Positions 23,973 to 33,341 of a DNA stretch of 37,766 nt are shown here, piece by piece. Below the pieces are notes generated by a model. It saw only the letters and a list, made by a program, of their open reading frames with translations, did no database searches and was not told the DNA's origin. Every line of letters begins with the position of its first letter. Position 1 is the first letter of the stretch. A program made the translations under genes and the position numbers. The DNA is from an uncultured Candidatus Saccharibacteria bacterium (GTDB taxonomy: Bacteria; Patescibacteriota; Saccharimonadia; Saccharimonadales; Saccharimonadaceae), in contig CAMVFY010000006.1 in NCBI GenBank assembly GCA_947166895.1, forward strand, positions 1 to 37,766, given 5' to 3'.

Positions 23973-26900
23973 TTATTTTCCGAAAAGAGTGTAGTTATTT
24001 TCGGCAAGCTCTAGAACTTTTTCGCGGATTTTTTTATTAGTAGATTCTGGAACTTGCATATTGTCGTAGATATAATCATCTAAGTAGTTTTCGATAATGC
24101 GTTTTTGGTCGTAATTTTTCCACCAGTCAATAATAGCATTGTTTTGAATAATTTTTGCTAATGATAAGATGTGTTTGTCGTATTGTTCTGAAGGAACGAT
24201 GTCTTTTAAGTTGCGGTATAAAATATCGGCGCCGTTTTGTTTTTGAATGGCTTCTGGGAGCTCGTCGTCTTTACGAGAATTGATTTCGCTCGTAATAAGC
24301 GAAAGTTGTTTTAAGGCCTCGATATCAGCTAGTTTTTCTTCACGCAATGCGTCAATAATTGCTTGGATGCGATCTGAGAATTTTTGCCATAATACCACGT
24401 CACCATGTGCTTTGAAAATCTCGGTGATTCGGCGCTCTGTTTGCGCAGCAATTGCTTCGGCTCTAGATTTATTGCTGCCTAATTTTTCGATGGCTTTCTT
24501 AAATTCTTCTGAATTATTTATATCGATTGGCTGAATTAGTATTTCGGCCTGTTCTGCGGTGATATGGTCGTTTGTGATTCTTTTAAGCTCGCGTTCGTAT
24601 TGGCGAAGATCTATTTCGTCACCAAACTCTAGCTTGGCAGTTCTCTTAATTTCGACAAATTTTTTGAGATCTGAAGCTATGTTATCTACGAATCTGCTGT
24701 CGATATCTCTCAAACACGAATACTCTGCGAAGGTGTTTAAGAGGGAATTGAGTTGGTCGATGAATTCGCGACGAGTTGCGTCATCTCGTAATACTTCAAT
24801 ATAATCCTGTTGCGAATTCAATATCTTACCCCTAAACATGTCTAGAAGTTTTTGATATTTTTCTTCAACTTCAGCTTTCTTTTCGTTTGCATCGATTAAT
24901 GTGCCGTGGACATCATCTGGGTCAAAATTGCCAAATAACGCCATCGCTTCTTTAATTGCTGCAGCGTTGGATGAATAGTCTATTACGAAGCCAGCGGTTT
25001 TTTCAATCTTTTGGTTTTTGTTGCTAAATACTCGATTTACTCTTGCTATAGCCTGGAGTAAATTATGGTCTTTTAAGGGTTTCGCTAAATAGAGAACGGT
25101 GTTTCTAGGGGCATCAAAACCGGTTAGAAGTTTATCTACTACGATAAGTATCTCTATGCCTTCGTTATTATCTGTGAAATCGTCAACCACCATGTCCTCA
25201 TAGTTTTTGAGACTAGAAAATTTATATTTAATTTCATCGAGATAGTCTTTGACTTCAAGTTTATCTTCATCATCGGCTGAGATTTCGCCGTTTTCGTCAC
25301 TTATGACAAGGGCTGTTTTTATAGTATTGTCTGCCTTAAACCATTTTTGCATGAGGAGTGCGGATTTTTTATTCGGCGCAACAATCTGAGCTTTTAAACC
25401 AGTGTTCTGAAAGATTTTTTGGTAATGCTCTGCGATGTCGTAACATATTTCTTCGATACCAGCTTTGGCGCTACGCTTGATATCTTTCTCTACGCTTTTG
25501 GCAATCGATTCACGTTGCTCTTCGTTCAGTGTGGAGAGAAGCCTTTCGGCTTTGCGATTGATGGCGTTTTCGTCTTGTTCTAGAGGAATGAATCTTCCTT
25601 CATAAATTAGCGGGACGATAACTTTGTCAGCGAGAGCATCATCGATAGTGTATTTATCAATGAATTCGCCGAATTTATTCTCAGTTTTTTGTTTTTTGAG
25701 TAGGGGCGTGCCAGTGAATGCGATGTAACAGGCGTTTGGAATCATTTGAAGCATTTTGAGATTTGCTTCGCCACTTTGTGAACGATGGGCCTCATCTACT
25801 AGTACGAAAATGTTTGGATCTTCGTCGACAAAACTTTTACTGCGGTTACTGGCGGAATTAAATTTATCGATAATTGTAGTTAGTACGCTATCGTCCTTAT
25901 TCTTAATCCTGCGAAGTAAATCTTCACCACTAACGGTGCGGACTATATCTTTTTTGAGCCCACCGTTTTCAAAAGTACCTTTGATTTGTCGGTCTAGATT
26001 GATACGATCGGTTACGATAATGACGCGGGGATTTTTTATATTCTCGTCTTCAATGAGAGCGCGAACAAGCATAACCATAGTAAGCGACTTGCCGGAGCCT
26101 TGCGTATGCCAAATAATACCCCCCTTTCTGCGATTCGGATTTTTGGGGTCCATGGTGGAGATTTGCCTCAAAGTCTTCTTGACTGCAAAGTATTGTTGGT
26201 AACGTGCGACTTTTTTATGCAACCCGTCATAAAATACGAAATTACGAATAATATCCAAGATACGGTCTTTTCGCAACATGCCATAAATAAGTTCATCTTG
26301 AGGAAGGAAGTTCCGCGGTTCGATTGGTCTTACATAGCCATTGAGATCAGATTTAATTTGTGTGAGAATATCTTGGCTAAGCTTGAATGAAAGGATTTCT
26401 TCGATTTTATCTTTAGTCTTTGCTAGCCCTAGGTCTTTTTCTCGCCAACCGACAAAGAATTCGTCTGGAGTATCAGTAGTGCCATAAACTGCATTTAGTC
26501 CGTCCATGGCAATAAGAAGCTGTAGAAAAGTATATAGCTTTGGTGAATATTCTTTGCGTTGATACCGATGTAATTGGTTAATGGCTTTTATGTAGCCTTC
26601 ACTAGATTTTTTGTTTTCGATTTCGGCAATTGGAATTCCGTTGATGAAAAGTATGATATCGGCGCGAAGATTTTCTTCGTTGCCATTGACTTTGTACTCT
26701 ACGGTTACATGATAGTCATTGTTTTCTGGATTATCAAAGTCAATATAGCGGATAGAACGGTCTTGGTAGGTGCCGTTTTCGAAAACTTTGATAGTCCCAC
26801 CGCCGAGCTTCGGCATGATGCGGCCGCTGATTTCTCGGCAAGTATCGATAAGTCCGTTGAATTCGGTGTTTTCTAACTCGTCGACCTTGGCGGCAATATC

Positions 26901-27104
26901 TGGTTCGTCGAACTTTTTGCCGTCATAATCGTTGATGCGCATGAGCGCGTTTTTAGCGATATTGGTAAGAATTACTTTCCTTTGATCATTACCGCGGGCA
27001 TTGTCGGCTTCTTCGCGACTAAGGTATGTCCAGCCGAGTTTAACTAACAATTCTACGGCTGGGAATTGCGATTCGTTTACTTCGTCAAAATCTACATCTA
27101 TCAT
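23973..27104 (-). CDS. hsdR: Type I restriction enzyme R subunit
   Basis: 1043 residues, the usual length. The nuclease core is near 143-160 (ADIILFINGIPIAEIENK: D...E-x-K). Helicase motifs are Walker A HTQGSGKS near 333, DEAH near 437, FTGTP near 465, and a motif VI-like QAIARVNR. A helical HsdR C-terminal domain follows. It translocates DNA and cuts it away from unmethylated sites, in complex with HsdM and HsdS. All catalytic motifs are intact. The start is two bases after the restored hsdS stop. Confidence 0.97.
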   Translation of the reverse strand: MIDVDFDEVNESQFPAVELLVKLGWTYLSREEADNARGNDQRKVILTNIAKNALMRINDYDGKKFDEPDIAAKVDELENTEFNGLIDTCREISGRIMPKLGGGTIKVFENGTYQDRSIRYIDFDNPENNDYHVTVEYKVNGNEENLRADIILFINGIPIAEIENKKSSEGYIKAINQLHRYQRKEYSPKLYTFLQLLIAMDGLNAVYGTTDTPDEFFVGWREKDLGLAKTKDKIEEILSFKLSQDILTQIKSDLNGYVRPIEPRNFLPQDELIYGMLRKDRILDIIRNFVFYDGLHKKVARYQQYFAVKKTLRQISTMDPKNPNRRKGGIIWHTQGSGKSLTMVMLVRALIEDENIKNPRVIIVTDRINLDRQIKGTFENGGLKKDIVRTVSGEDLLRRIKNKDDSVLTTIIDKFNSASNRSKSFVDEDPNIFVLVDEAHRSQSGEANLKMLQMIPNACYIAFTGTPLLKKQKTENKFGEFIDKYTIDDALADKVIVPLIYEGRFIPLEQDENAINRKAERLLSTLNEEQRESIAKSVEKDIKRSAKAGIEEICYDIAEHYQKIFQNTGLKAQIVAPNKKSALLMQKWFKADNTIKTALVISDENGEISADDEDKLEVKDYLDEIKYKFSSLKNYEDMVVDDFTDNNEGIEILIVVDKLLTGFDAPRNTVLYLAKPLKDHNLLQAIARVNRVFSNKNQKIEKTAGFVIDYSSNAAAIKEAMALFGNFDPDDVHGTLIDANEKKAEVEEKYQKLLDMFRGKILNSQQDYIEVLRDDATRREFIDQLNSLLNTFAEYSCLRDIDSRFVDNIASDLKKFVEIKRTAKLEFGDEIDLRQYERELKRITNDHITAEQAEILIQPIDINNSEEFKKAIEKLGSNKSRAEAIAAQTERRITEIFKAHGDVVLWQKFSDRIQAIIDALREEKLADIEALKQLSLITSEINSRKDDELPEAIQKQNGADILYRNLKDIVPSEQYDKHILSLAKIIQNNAIIDWWKNYDQKRIIENYLDDYIYDNMQVPESTNKKIREKVLELAENNYTLFGK

Positions 27105-27137
27105 TTTTATTCCTTTCCTTTTTCGAGTTTAATATTA

Positions 27138-28250
27138 CTAACATCTAAATCGCCAGGAATGAGGTGGTTGAGAAGAAACTGTTTTTTGAAGATCCATTGT
27201 GTATAGAATATTTTCATAAGTACTAACTATATTGTCTTCATCATTTAATATTTCAATGATTTTATCTATTTCTTGGTTATCTGGAACTGGCACTACAAAA
27301 TTTTTTAATGTCTCAAGTTTGATATACGGCATAGCACTCATTTGTTTTTGATGTTCTACCATTTCCTTGAACAAACTTTTGATTACATAGTTTAAATACT
27401 GCCCTGATATTATAAAATCGGTTAAAACATATGTTCGTTGATATGCCTCAAATTTGCCGTTATAATAAAAAGATTTTCCAATTTCACCATTTCCGGCAAT
27501 GCAAATTGCCTCTCCGTCGAAGGAATAATCGTTGCTCCAAGTATGTTCTTTTGCGCAAGTAAAAAATGGATATTTGCCATTGTCGCATCCTTGATTTACG
27601 TCTTTTTTACCAGTTGTTATTTTTGCTAAACTACATAGTTTTTCTGTCCTTGTATTTTCTTTGTTGCAGACTAATTTGTAAGTTAACCATCTCAGTTTGT
27701 CTTTTTCATGTTTTACTAGTTTTTCTACTTTATCAATGCAACTATCCCATGCCTCGAGAACTTGGACGATTTTTTGTTGCGTTTCTAAATCTGGTAATTC
27801 TGTAATCATTTTTTTTAGGTCGGTTACATGTATATGGACTATTGATTGCCCCTGGGCAGCTCGCCTGCGTTGTTTTTTCCATATCCTAGTTTCAAAATAA
27901 TATGCTAAAAATTTTGGGTCAACTTTCGTTTTATCTGGGCGAAAAACAATTATATCTCCACCGGCATATCCTTCGCTTAACAAGAATGCTGCAGATTTGC
28001 CTATATCTTCTGATGTTTCGCCAGAACCGGCGAACAGGATGTCTCCATATTGTAATTTAAGCGAGTCGTCTGCGATCTTATTTGAAATTGTAGATCGTGT
28101 TTTTCCAGTAACAAAAGTATTATAGTTAGTATAAAGTTCGCCATATCTGACTGCTGGTAAGCTGCCAGAGTCAACGCTGTCTCTAGGAATACCAAACCCC
28201 TTGAAAAATCCGCCAAGTTTTTGTAGCTCCATCTTTTGCCATCTATTCAT
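27138..28250 (-). CDS. hsdS: Type I specificity subunit, frameshifted near the 3' end
   Basis: 370 residues as read. TRD1 is about 1-150, a central helix (QKIVQVLEAWD) about 160-190, TRD2 about 200-345, then the distal helix. The open frame ends in an unlikely QPPHSWRFRC tail. One frame over, the DNA encodes QFLLNHLIPGDLDVSNI and stops at 27107-27109, two bases before hsdR. That is a classic HsdS C-terminus. Removing one A from the A6 run at 27182-27187 joins the two frames and gives 380 residues. The protein may still bind HsdM, but the second helical spacer is damaged. Confidence 0.9.
   Translation of the reverse strand: MNRWQKMELQKLGGFFKGFGIPRDSVDSGSLPAVRYGELYTNYNTFVTGKTRSTISNKIADDSLKLQYGDILFAGSGETSEDIGKSAAFLLSEGYAGGDIIVFRPDKTKVDPKFLAYYFETRIWKKQRRRAAQGQSIVHIHVTDLKKMITELPDLETQQKIVQVLEAWDSCIDKVEKLVKHEKDKLRWLTYKLVCNKENTRTEKLCSLAKITTGKKDVNQGCDNGKYPFFTCAKEHTWSNDYSFDGEAICIAGNGEIGKSFYYNGKFEAYQRTYVLTDFIISGQYLNYVIKSLFKEMVEHQKQMSAMPYIKLETLKNFVVPVPDNQEIDKIIEILNDEDNIVSTYENILYTMDLQKTVSSQPPHSWRFRC
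27182..27187 (-). other. A6 homopolymer at the hsdS frameshift
   Basis: CAAAAAAC on the coding strand. With five A the reading is LQKQFLLNHL and continues to a natural end; with six it is LQKTVSSQPP and stops early. A run of this length is prone to slippage and to sequencing error. Confidence 0.85.
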
Positions 28251-29313
28251 TTGAAACTCCTCTTTCCATCATCTTCAATAGTTTAGATTTATCAGGATCA
28301 AAACTGAACAATTCTTTATAGATTTGTTGGTAAAATGGTCTAAATTTACTATTGCTCGCTTTTGACAATTTATTAATTCTTTTTTTAATACTTGTGCGCG
28401 TCTCTTCGCTCGGATGAAAACAAGCCATTATCATTGTAGCGGCAGTGAGTGATTCATTTTCACCCTTTCTTGTGCCAAAGAAAAATAGATTAAAAGCAAT
28501 TAACCATTCATTTTTTTCTAGATTGCTCTCCTTTTCCATCTTTTCCAGTAAAAGTAATACTATGGCGTTAGACCATATAAAAATGCCATCTTTTTCCACA
28601 TTATTACTATCTATGTCTTCAATTAGATTGCTGCATATACAGTATGGTATTGTGTTAACTAATTGTCGAACAAGTGATTTATCATCGTATGCATTTAGTC
28701 TAATTTCTTTTTTGCTAATTTTATACAGGTCGTTCAAATTGTAATAGAATACATAGCAGCTCTTTTTTATATAATTCCAGTCTTCTTTTTTTACGTTATG
28801 GATAAAAGCAAAAAAGCTATCTATATATTTGCAAATATCGTGACCGAAGTATTCTATGTTTTTTTCGTCTGACCAAAATTGATACCATTTTTCGCCTCTT
28901 TCTTTAATGGACCCTTCTTCTAGGAACTCTGAGCGTATATTTTGTCGATAAAAGCCATGGAACGCCTCCTTGTTTTCTCCAGAAGAAATCCAAGCCATTA
29001 TTTTAGTAATTAGAAAAAAGACAGTGCTAGTTGTAACGACAGTTGTTGCGGCAACGATTACTCTAGTAATTGTACTTCCTAAGCTATCGCTGTAAAATAA
29101 CAAAAATTGTAATCCTGGTAGGATAAACGCACCTAAAAGCATGCCGAGGTACTTTATGGGGAAAATCTTTCTGAATAATATCTGTTTGTCTATATCTGGA
29201 GAATTATTCATATTTCCAATTAATAAAATAACCGCAGGTAAAAGTATGGCGACCAATAAACCATAGTATGCGATTATATTGTTTAGCATCCCGTCATATG
29301 TTGTGCTATTCAT
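28243..29313 (-). CDS. Three-TM membrane protein inside the RM operon
   Basis: 356 residues. Three or four hydrophobic helices fill the first 110 residues, followed by a soluble, Lys/Glu-rich helical domain of about 240 residues. No catalytic motif is visible. It overlaps hsdS by 8 bases and DUF4145 by 4, so it is translated as part of the restriction operon. A membrane sensor or effector linked to restriction is one possibility, but I do not recognise the family. Confidence 0.8.
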   Translation of the reverse strand: MNSTTYDGMLNNIIAYYGLLVAILLPAVILLIGNMNNSPDIDKQILFRKIFPIKYLGMLLGAFILPGLQFLLFYSDSLGSTITRVIVAATTVVTTSTVFFLITKIMAWISSGENKEAFHGFYRQNIRSEFLEEGSIKERGEKWYQFWSDEKNIEYFGHDICKYIDSFFAFIHNVKKEDWNYIKKSCYVFYYNLNDLYKISKKEIRLNAYDDKSLVRQLVNTIPYCICSNLIEDIDSNNVEKDGIFIWSNAIVLLLLEKMEKESNLEKNEWLIAFNLFFFGTRKGENESLTAATMIMACFHPSEETRTSIKKRINKLSKASNSKFRPFYQQIYKELFSFDPDKSKLLKMMERGVSNE

Positions 29314-30014
29314 TTTTGCTTTCTCTTTTCAGCTGCTTTCTTGGCTGATTCCGGCATAATGCTATCATAAAGCGTATCTACTTCTTTTGGCTCAGTAATC
29401 ATTTTTTCTGCAATAAAGTTTATGAGCTCAAAAAGCTTCGTGGCGATATTGACATTATCGGTCATGTCAAGATTCCCTGGGTGTACAGAATTATTGCCTG
29501 TTACTCTCAGAAGGTCCATTGCTTTTTGGACTTTTTCTGGTAGACCTTTTTTTACTAACTCGCTAATATCGTTATTTAAATTTTCACCTTTTTCTCCAAG
29601 ATGTTTACAAAGCTTTTGAATACAAAGACGAAGAAGTGCCGCTGCCCCACGCGGTGATTTATTTAGGATGGAAGCTGCTTCACGATAATCATTTTTAATA
29701 TCCTCTGGCAAATCTTCGTTTGGTTCATCTGTTATAATAATATCTGGGTAGATTAGCCCATCATTAAGCCACACGCAGATCCCACCGCAATTTTCGCAAG
29801 ACGAGACTATCCAGTCTCCACTTTCATCCAATAGGCTTCTCCATTGAGAGGTCCCTCTGAGCCATCCGGATTCAGCTATGGGCGCTATCCTAGGAATTCT
29901 AGAAACTCCATTAGATGCCGACATATTACCCCATAATTGGCTAGATATTGCCCCGCAATGCGGGCAGGTGAATTTTTCTAATCTAGCTTTTGGTGGAATT
30001 ATTTTGTTCTTCAT
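29310..30014 (-). CDS. DUF4145 protein with N-terminal zinc ribbon
   Basis: 234 residues. A zinc ribbon is formed by CPHC (17-20) and CENC (about 74-77). It is followed by a helical DUF4145 domain (about 105-215; YREAASILNKSPRGAAALLRLCIQKL, then NNSVHPG). DUF4145 is often found beside or fused to type I restriction subunits; its activity is unknown. It lies one base from hsdM and overlaps the next gene by four bases. Confidence 0.88.
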   Translation of the reverse strand: MKNKIIPPKARLEKFTCPHCGAISSQLWGNMSASNGVSRIPRIAPIAESGWLRGTSQWRSLLDESGDWIVSSCENCGGICVWLNDGLIYPDIIITDEPNEDLPEDIKNDYREAASILNKSPRGAAALLRLCIQKLCKHLGEKGENLNNDISELVKKGLPEKVQKAMDLLRVTGNNSVHPGNLDMTDNVNIATKLFELINFIAEKMITEPKEVDTLYDSIMPESAKKAAEKRKQK

Positions 30015-30015
30015 G

Positions 30016-31521
30016 CTATTTTACTCCTAATTCCTTTAGGTATTCGTCCATCTTTTTCTCGAGCTCCGCCAACTTCGGCTTCAGCTCCGCAATCTTCGCA
30101 AGCGTAGCTTTGATGTCGATTTCTGGCTCGGGCTCGAAAGTGTCCACGTAGCGTGTGATATTCAAGTTATAGTCGTTTTCGGCGATTTCAGAGATTGGGA
30201 CGAGGCGAGAGAAACGCTCAATTTCTTTGCGTTCATTGAATGTATTGAAAATTTTATCGGCGTTTTCCGGTTCGAGTGAGTTCATAGCCTTGCCAGGTTT
30301 GAATTCTTTAGAGGCTTCGATAAAGAGAATTTTATCTTCGTTTTCGCGTTCGCCACCTTTTTCCCGTGCGCGGTCTATGATCAAAATTGCGACTGGAATA
30401 CCGGTAGTTTGGAAAAGGCCAGCCGGCAAACCAATAACGGCATCAATTAAGTTTTCTTTAATTAGGCTCTCGCGAATTCTACCTTCGCTAGCTCCGCGGA
30501 AGAGAACGCCATGAGGAACAATAACTGCCATGCGGCCAGTTTTAGGCTTCAATGTTTCTACCATGTGGGAGATAAAGGCATAATCGCCTTTCGATTTTGG
30601 AGGTAGACCACGCCAAAAGCGATTGTATTTATCACTAGAAGCTTTTTCGTATCCCCATTTATCCAGCGAAAATGGCGGGTTGGCGACCTCGATGTCGAAT
30701 TTCATAAGATGGTCATCTTCTACGAGCATTGGTTCGTTTAAGGTGTCGCCCCATTCGATTTGCGCGGAGTCCATGCCGTGCAAATACATATTCATGCGGC
30801 AAAGTTGATACGTGGATCCCTTGGATTCTTGCCCGTAGAGGGCGAAGTTATTAGAGCCTTGTTTTTGGATTTCTTTACCAGCTAGGAGTAGGAGACCGCC
30901 GCTGCCTACCGTGGGATCGCAAATACGGTCACCCGGACGGGGGCGAGCAAGGCGAGCAACGAGTTCGGCGACTTGGGATTTGGTAAAGAATTCTCCCGCT
31001 TTCTTGCCGGCGTCGGCACCGAAGCGTTCAATGAGATACATATAGGCATTGCCAATAATATCTTCACTAGTATCGGCTAGTTCAATTTTATTAAAGTCGT
31101 TTAGGAGGTTGCGAACCATGCGGTTGCGGGCTTCAAGTTTACCAAGGACGGCCTCGGAGTTAAAATCTAGAGCGCCAAAGATGCCACGAAGTTTTTTGTC
31201 GTTTTGGTCTTCTACGGCGTGAAGGGCTTTGTTGAGAATCTCACCGATATTATCTTCTTCTTTCCTGGCGTAAACGTCTTCAAAGCGAGCACCTTCAGGT
31301 AAATAGAAGCGTGAGAGCTTCATTTTTTCGTTGATGCGATTTTCGTCGTCGCCAAAGCGTTCTTTGAGCTTTTTGACTTCTGCTTTGGATTTATCGCTTA
31401 GATATTTGAAAAATAATACTGCGAGCGCGTAGTCTTTATAGATAGAGGCGTCAACTTGGACACGAGAACTGTCGGCGGCGGCCCATAATGTTTGATTTAG
31501 TTGATCTTGAGAAATTGCCAT
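30016..31521 (-). CDS. hsdM: Type I modification methylase
   Basis: 501 residues. The N-terminal helical domain (about 8-140) is followed by an N6-adenine methyltransferase core with DPTVGSGGL near 203 (SAM binding) and catalytic NPPF near 281. The C-terminus is a coiled coil (KLAELEKKMDEYLKEL) that contacts HsdS. It methylates adenine at the site chosen by HsdS and protects host DNA. All motifs are intact. The ATG overlaps the stop of the half-HsdS gene. Confidence 0.97.
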   Translation of the reverse strand: MAISQDQLNQTLWAAADSSRVQVDASIYKDYALAVLFFKYLSDKSKAEVKKLKERFGDDENRINEKMKLSRFYLPEGARFEDVYARKEEDNIGEILNKALHAVEDQNDKKLRGIFGALDFNSEAVLGKLEARNRMVRNLLNDFNKIELADTSEDIIGNAYMYLIERFGADAGKKAGEFFTKSQVAELVARLARPRPGDRICDPTVGSGGLLLLAGKEIQKQGSNNFALYGQESKGSTYQLCRMNMYLHGMDSAQIEWGDTLNEPMLVEDDHLMKFDIEVANPPFSLDKWGYEKASSDKYNRFWRGLPPKSKGDYAFISHMVETLKPKTGRMAVIVPHGVLFRGASEGRIRESLIKENLIDAVIGLPAGLFQTTGIPVAILIIDRAREKGGERENEDKILFIEASKEFKPGKAMNSLEPENADKIFNTFNERKEIERFSRLVPISEIAENDYNLNITRYVDTFEPEPEIDIKATLAKIAELKPKLAELEKKMDEYLKELGVK

Positions 31522-32084
31522 TATTTTACTCCTTTTATAAGTTCGTTTTTTAATGCTTTGGTTAGCTTATCGCTGGCTTCCTTATATTTGGCTATCGTTA
31601 TTTGGTAATCGTCGATCGTCCTGGTAATAATTTCGAGTTGGTCTTGCTTTTCTAGCGGGGTCTGGGGGCAATTAAGTAAGCCAAGCGAAGAAGGGGAGAG
31701 GATTGAAACGGTTTGGCCAGAAGAAAGGGAACGAAGGAACCGTTGGCTACCTGGTGCGTTGATGATTTCGGTTATGTAAGATGGTTTATAATTGGTCGAA
31801 GTTAGGTGGACGATAATCAGTGTATTAGCTGCAATATATCGATATTTTTGATTCGGAATTCTAAAAACTTTTGCTTCGTAGAGGGGCCCCCGGGATTTTA
31901 CTAGGATGTCGCCGTTTTGTAAATAGTTTTGGTAGGAGTTTGGGATATGTACTTCATCTACGTCGATAAAATTCGACGCTAAATCTTTGGCGGAAACGAG
32001 GCGGACTGCTTGTAAGTTAGTATTAGAAATGTTACGGGAATTGTAGCCTGTGTGGATTGTTGAAAGATTTTGTAACCTGTCCAT
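31521..32084 (-). CDS. Half-size HsdS-like protein
   Basis: 187 residues: one TRD (about 1-130) and one coiled-coil spacer (about 140-185), that is, half of a normal HsdS. A typical TRD end (SSGQTVSILSPSSLGLLNCP) is present. Half-S proteins can dimerise to give a working palindromic specificity. Here it comes first in the operon while a full-length, frameshifted hsdS lies downstream. It could be an alternative specificity or a partner for the damaged subunit. Not a truncation scar: start, stop and promoter are all clean. Confidence 0.85.
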   Translation of the reverse strand: MDRLQNLSTIHTGYNSRNISNTNLQAVRLVSAKDLASNFIDVDEVHIPNSYQNYLQNGDILVKSRGPLYEAKVFRIPNQKYRYIAANTLIIVHLTSTNYKPSYITEIINAPGSQRFLRSLSSGQTVSILSPSSLGLLNCPQTPLEKQDQLEIITRTIDDYQITIAKYKEASDKLTKALKNELIKGVK

Positions 32085-32090
32085 GCTTTT

Positions 32091-32119
32091 ATTGTAGCAC
32101 TAAGATAATGGAAAGTCAA
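32091..32119 (-). promoter_or_regulatory. Promoter of the restriction operon
   Basis: On the minus strand TTGACT (32114-32119), 17 bases, TGCTACAAT with the -10 at 32091-32096, then six bases and ATG 32084. This predicts a leaderless mRNA for the half-HsdS. A small inverted repeat ATACA-N5-TGTAT (32133-32147) lies upstream. Confidence 0.8.
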
Positions 32120-32147
32120 GATTTTTCCTTGTATACAGTTTGTGTAT

Positions 32148-32783
32148 TCACTTTTTATTGTCCTTGTGTATTGTTTCCAAGTATAGCTGCGTAGTGAAAT
32201 CTTCTAAAGTTTCATATAAATCGTCGGTCCCGGTGTAAAAGTTGTATAAGTCGAGGGATGATTTTATGATGAAATAAATGATTAGTAAACCTATGGACGT
32301 TATTGTTGATAGCAGAATCGATTTAGCCATGGCTTCCGAGGTGTAATCTTTACTCGATATAAAAGACGTGAATATCGTTATGATTGCAAGCATTATTTCT
32401 GTGTGGTAATTTGGCTTTTGGCTTGAAACTTTTGCTAGGTAGTGGTTTTTGAATGCCCCGAGTGGTTCCTTTTTGAGGAGCTTCTGATTGCGAAAATAAT
32501 TTTTTATTAATGCGTAATCTTTGCCCGCAAGACTACTACTGTCTACTTCTCCGCGTTTTTTATTGTCATGCGTAATTAATAATAATGATATTTTGGCGGT
32601 TATAATAGTAATTATAATGACTAATGACAGGAAAATAATCGTTTTTACAACTGGATCACCGGGAGTCACCGAGTTAATTACTAGGAATGAAGCTATTATT
32701 AGTGCGTAAACCGAAACTACTCTTTTTCTGAATTTTATCTGTTGGCTATTTTTCTTGTAGTATTTTTCTAGATTATCGAACAT
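32148..32783 (-). CDS. Four-TM hypothetical membrane protein
   Basis: 211 residues. Two helices (about 24-42 and 47-70), a polar middle part (about 75-125) and two further helices (about 132-150 and 153-173), with a short cytosolic tail. No motif is recognised. AAGGAGG is 18 bases before the ATG, too far for a normal site. It is AT-rich and lies between the restriction operon and another minus-strand group. Membrane proteins of this shape are common as effectors in defence islands, but nothing here proves it. Confidence 0.7.
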   Translation of the reverse strand: MFDNLEKYYKKNSQQIKFRKRVVSVYALIIASFLVINSVTPGDPVVKTIIFLSLVIIITIITAKISLLLITHDNKKRGEVDSSSLAGKDYALIKNYFRNQKLLKKEPLGAFKNHYLAKVSSQKPNYHTEIMLAIITIFTSFISSKDYTSEAMAKSILLSTITSIGLLIIYFIIKSSLDLYNFYTGTDDLYETLEDFTTQLYLETIHKDNKK

Positions 32784-32856
32784 TAAGGACTTTCTACTCG
32801 CCTCCTTTATAAAAACTTCCCTATTTATATTGTATCATCGTATTGCTTAAGATGAT

Positions 32857-32887
32857 GAAAAATTGCCACAATTATGTAGTGGCAATT
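32857..32887 (-). terminator. Terminator of the 32919 gene
   Basis: AATTGCCAC pairs with GTGGCAATT (9 bp) around a nine-base loop. On the minus strand a TTTTT run follows. Confidence 0.85.
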
Positions 32888-32918
32888 CTACTTAGATTGT
32901 ACAAGGCTTAAACTGATT

Positions 32919-33290
32919 TTACTTACTATTATAGTATGGATGTCCTGAGGTACCTGGAGTATAAGACGGGTCAAGGGCTCTGGCCTGAGAATCTGACACA
33001 TATTTTACTTCGCCGGCGCTACTGGTGCAGCGATTATCGTCGTACGGATTTTTATTGTATGATGTAGCGTCAACGCAATGCCAAGAGATTGGTTGGGGTT
33101 CTTGTTTTGTAGGTTCTGTCTTAGCGGCTTTTGTTGTCGTGGTTGTAGTAGTTGCTTTTGTAGTAGTATAAGCTGGCTGCGTTTTTTTCGAATCGGTTCT
33201 CGGCGCTGAATTAAAGCTAATGCCGATAATCAATATAATAAAAGCAATAATAGCCAAAGTCCAACCTATAAACGAATTACTTTTGTTCAT
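32919..33290 (-). CDS. Small anchored, Thr-rich secreted protein
   Basis: 123 residues from ATG 33290, which has AAGGAG four bases upstream. One N-terminal membrane helix (about 7-26), then a Thr/Lys low-complexity linker (TTTKATTTTTTTK), then an exported 60-residue domain with two cysteines (WHCVDATSYNKNPYDDNRC) that probably form a disulphide. The Cys-Tyr-Asn pattern resembles small excalibur-like extracellular domains only loosely. Confidence 0.72.
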   Translation of the reverse strand: MNKSNSFIGWTLAIIAFIILIIGISFNSAPRTDSKKTQPAYTTTKATTTTTTTKAAKTEPTKQEPQPISWHCVDATSYNKNPYDDNRCTSSAGEVKYVSDSQARALDPSYTPGTSGHPYYNSK

Positions 33291-33341
33291 AAAACTCCTT
33301 GTGATAATATATCTGTATTGTATCATACTTTTGCTTAAATG

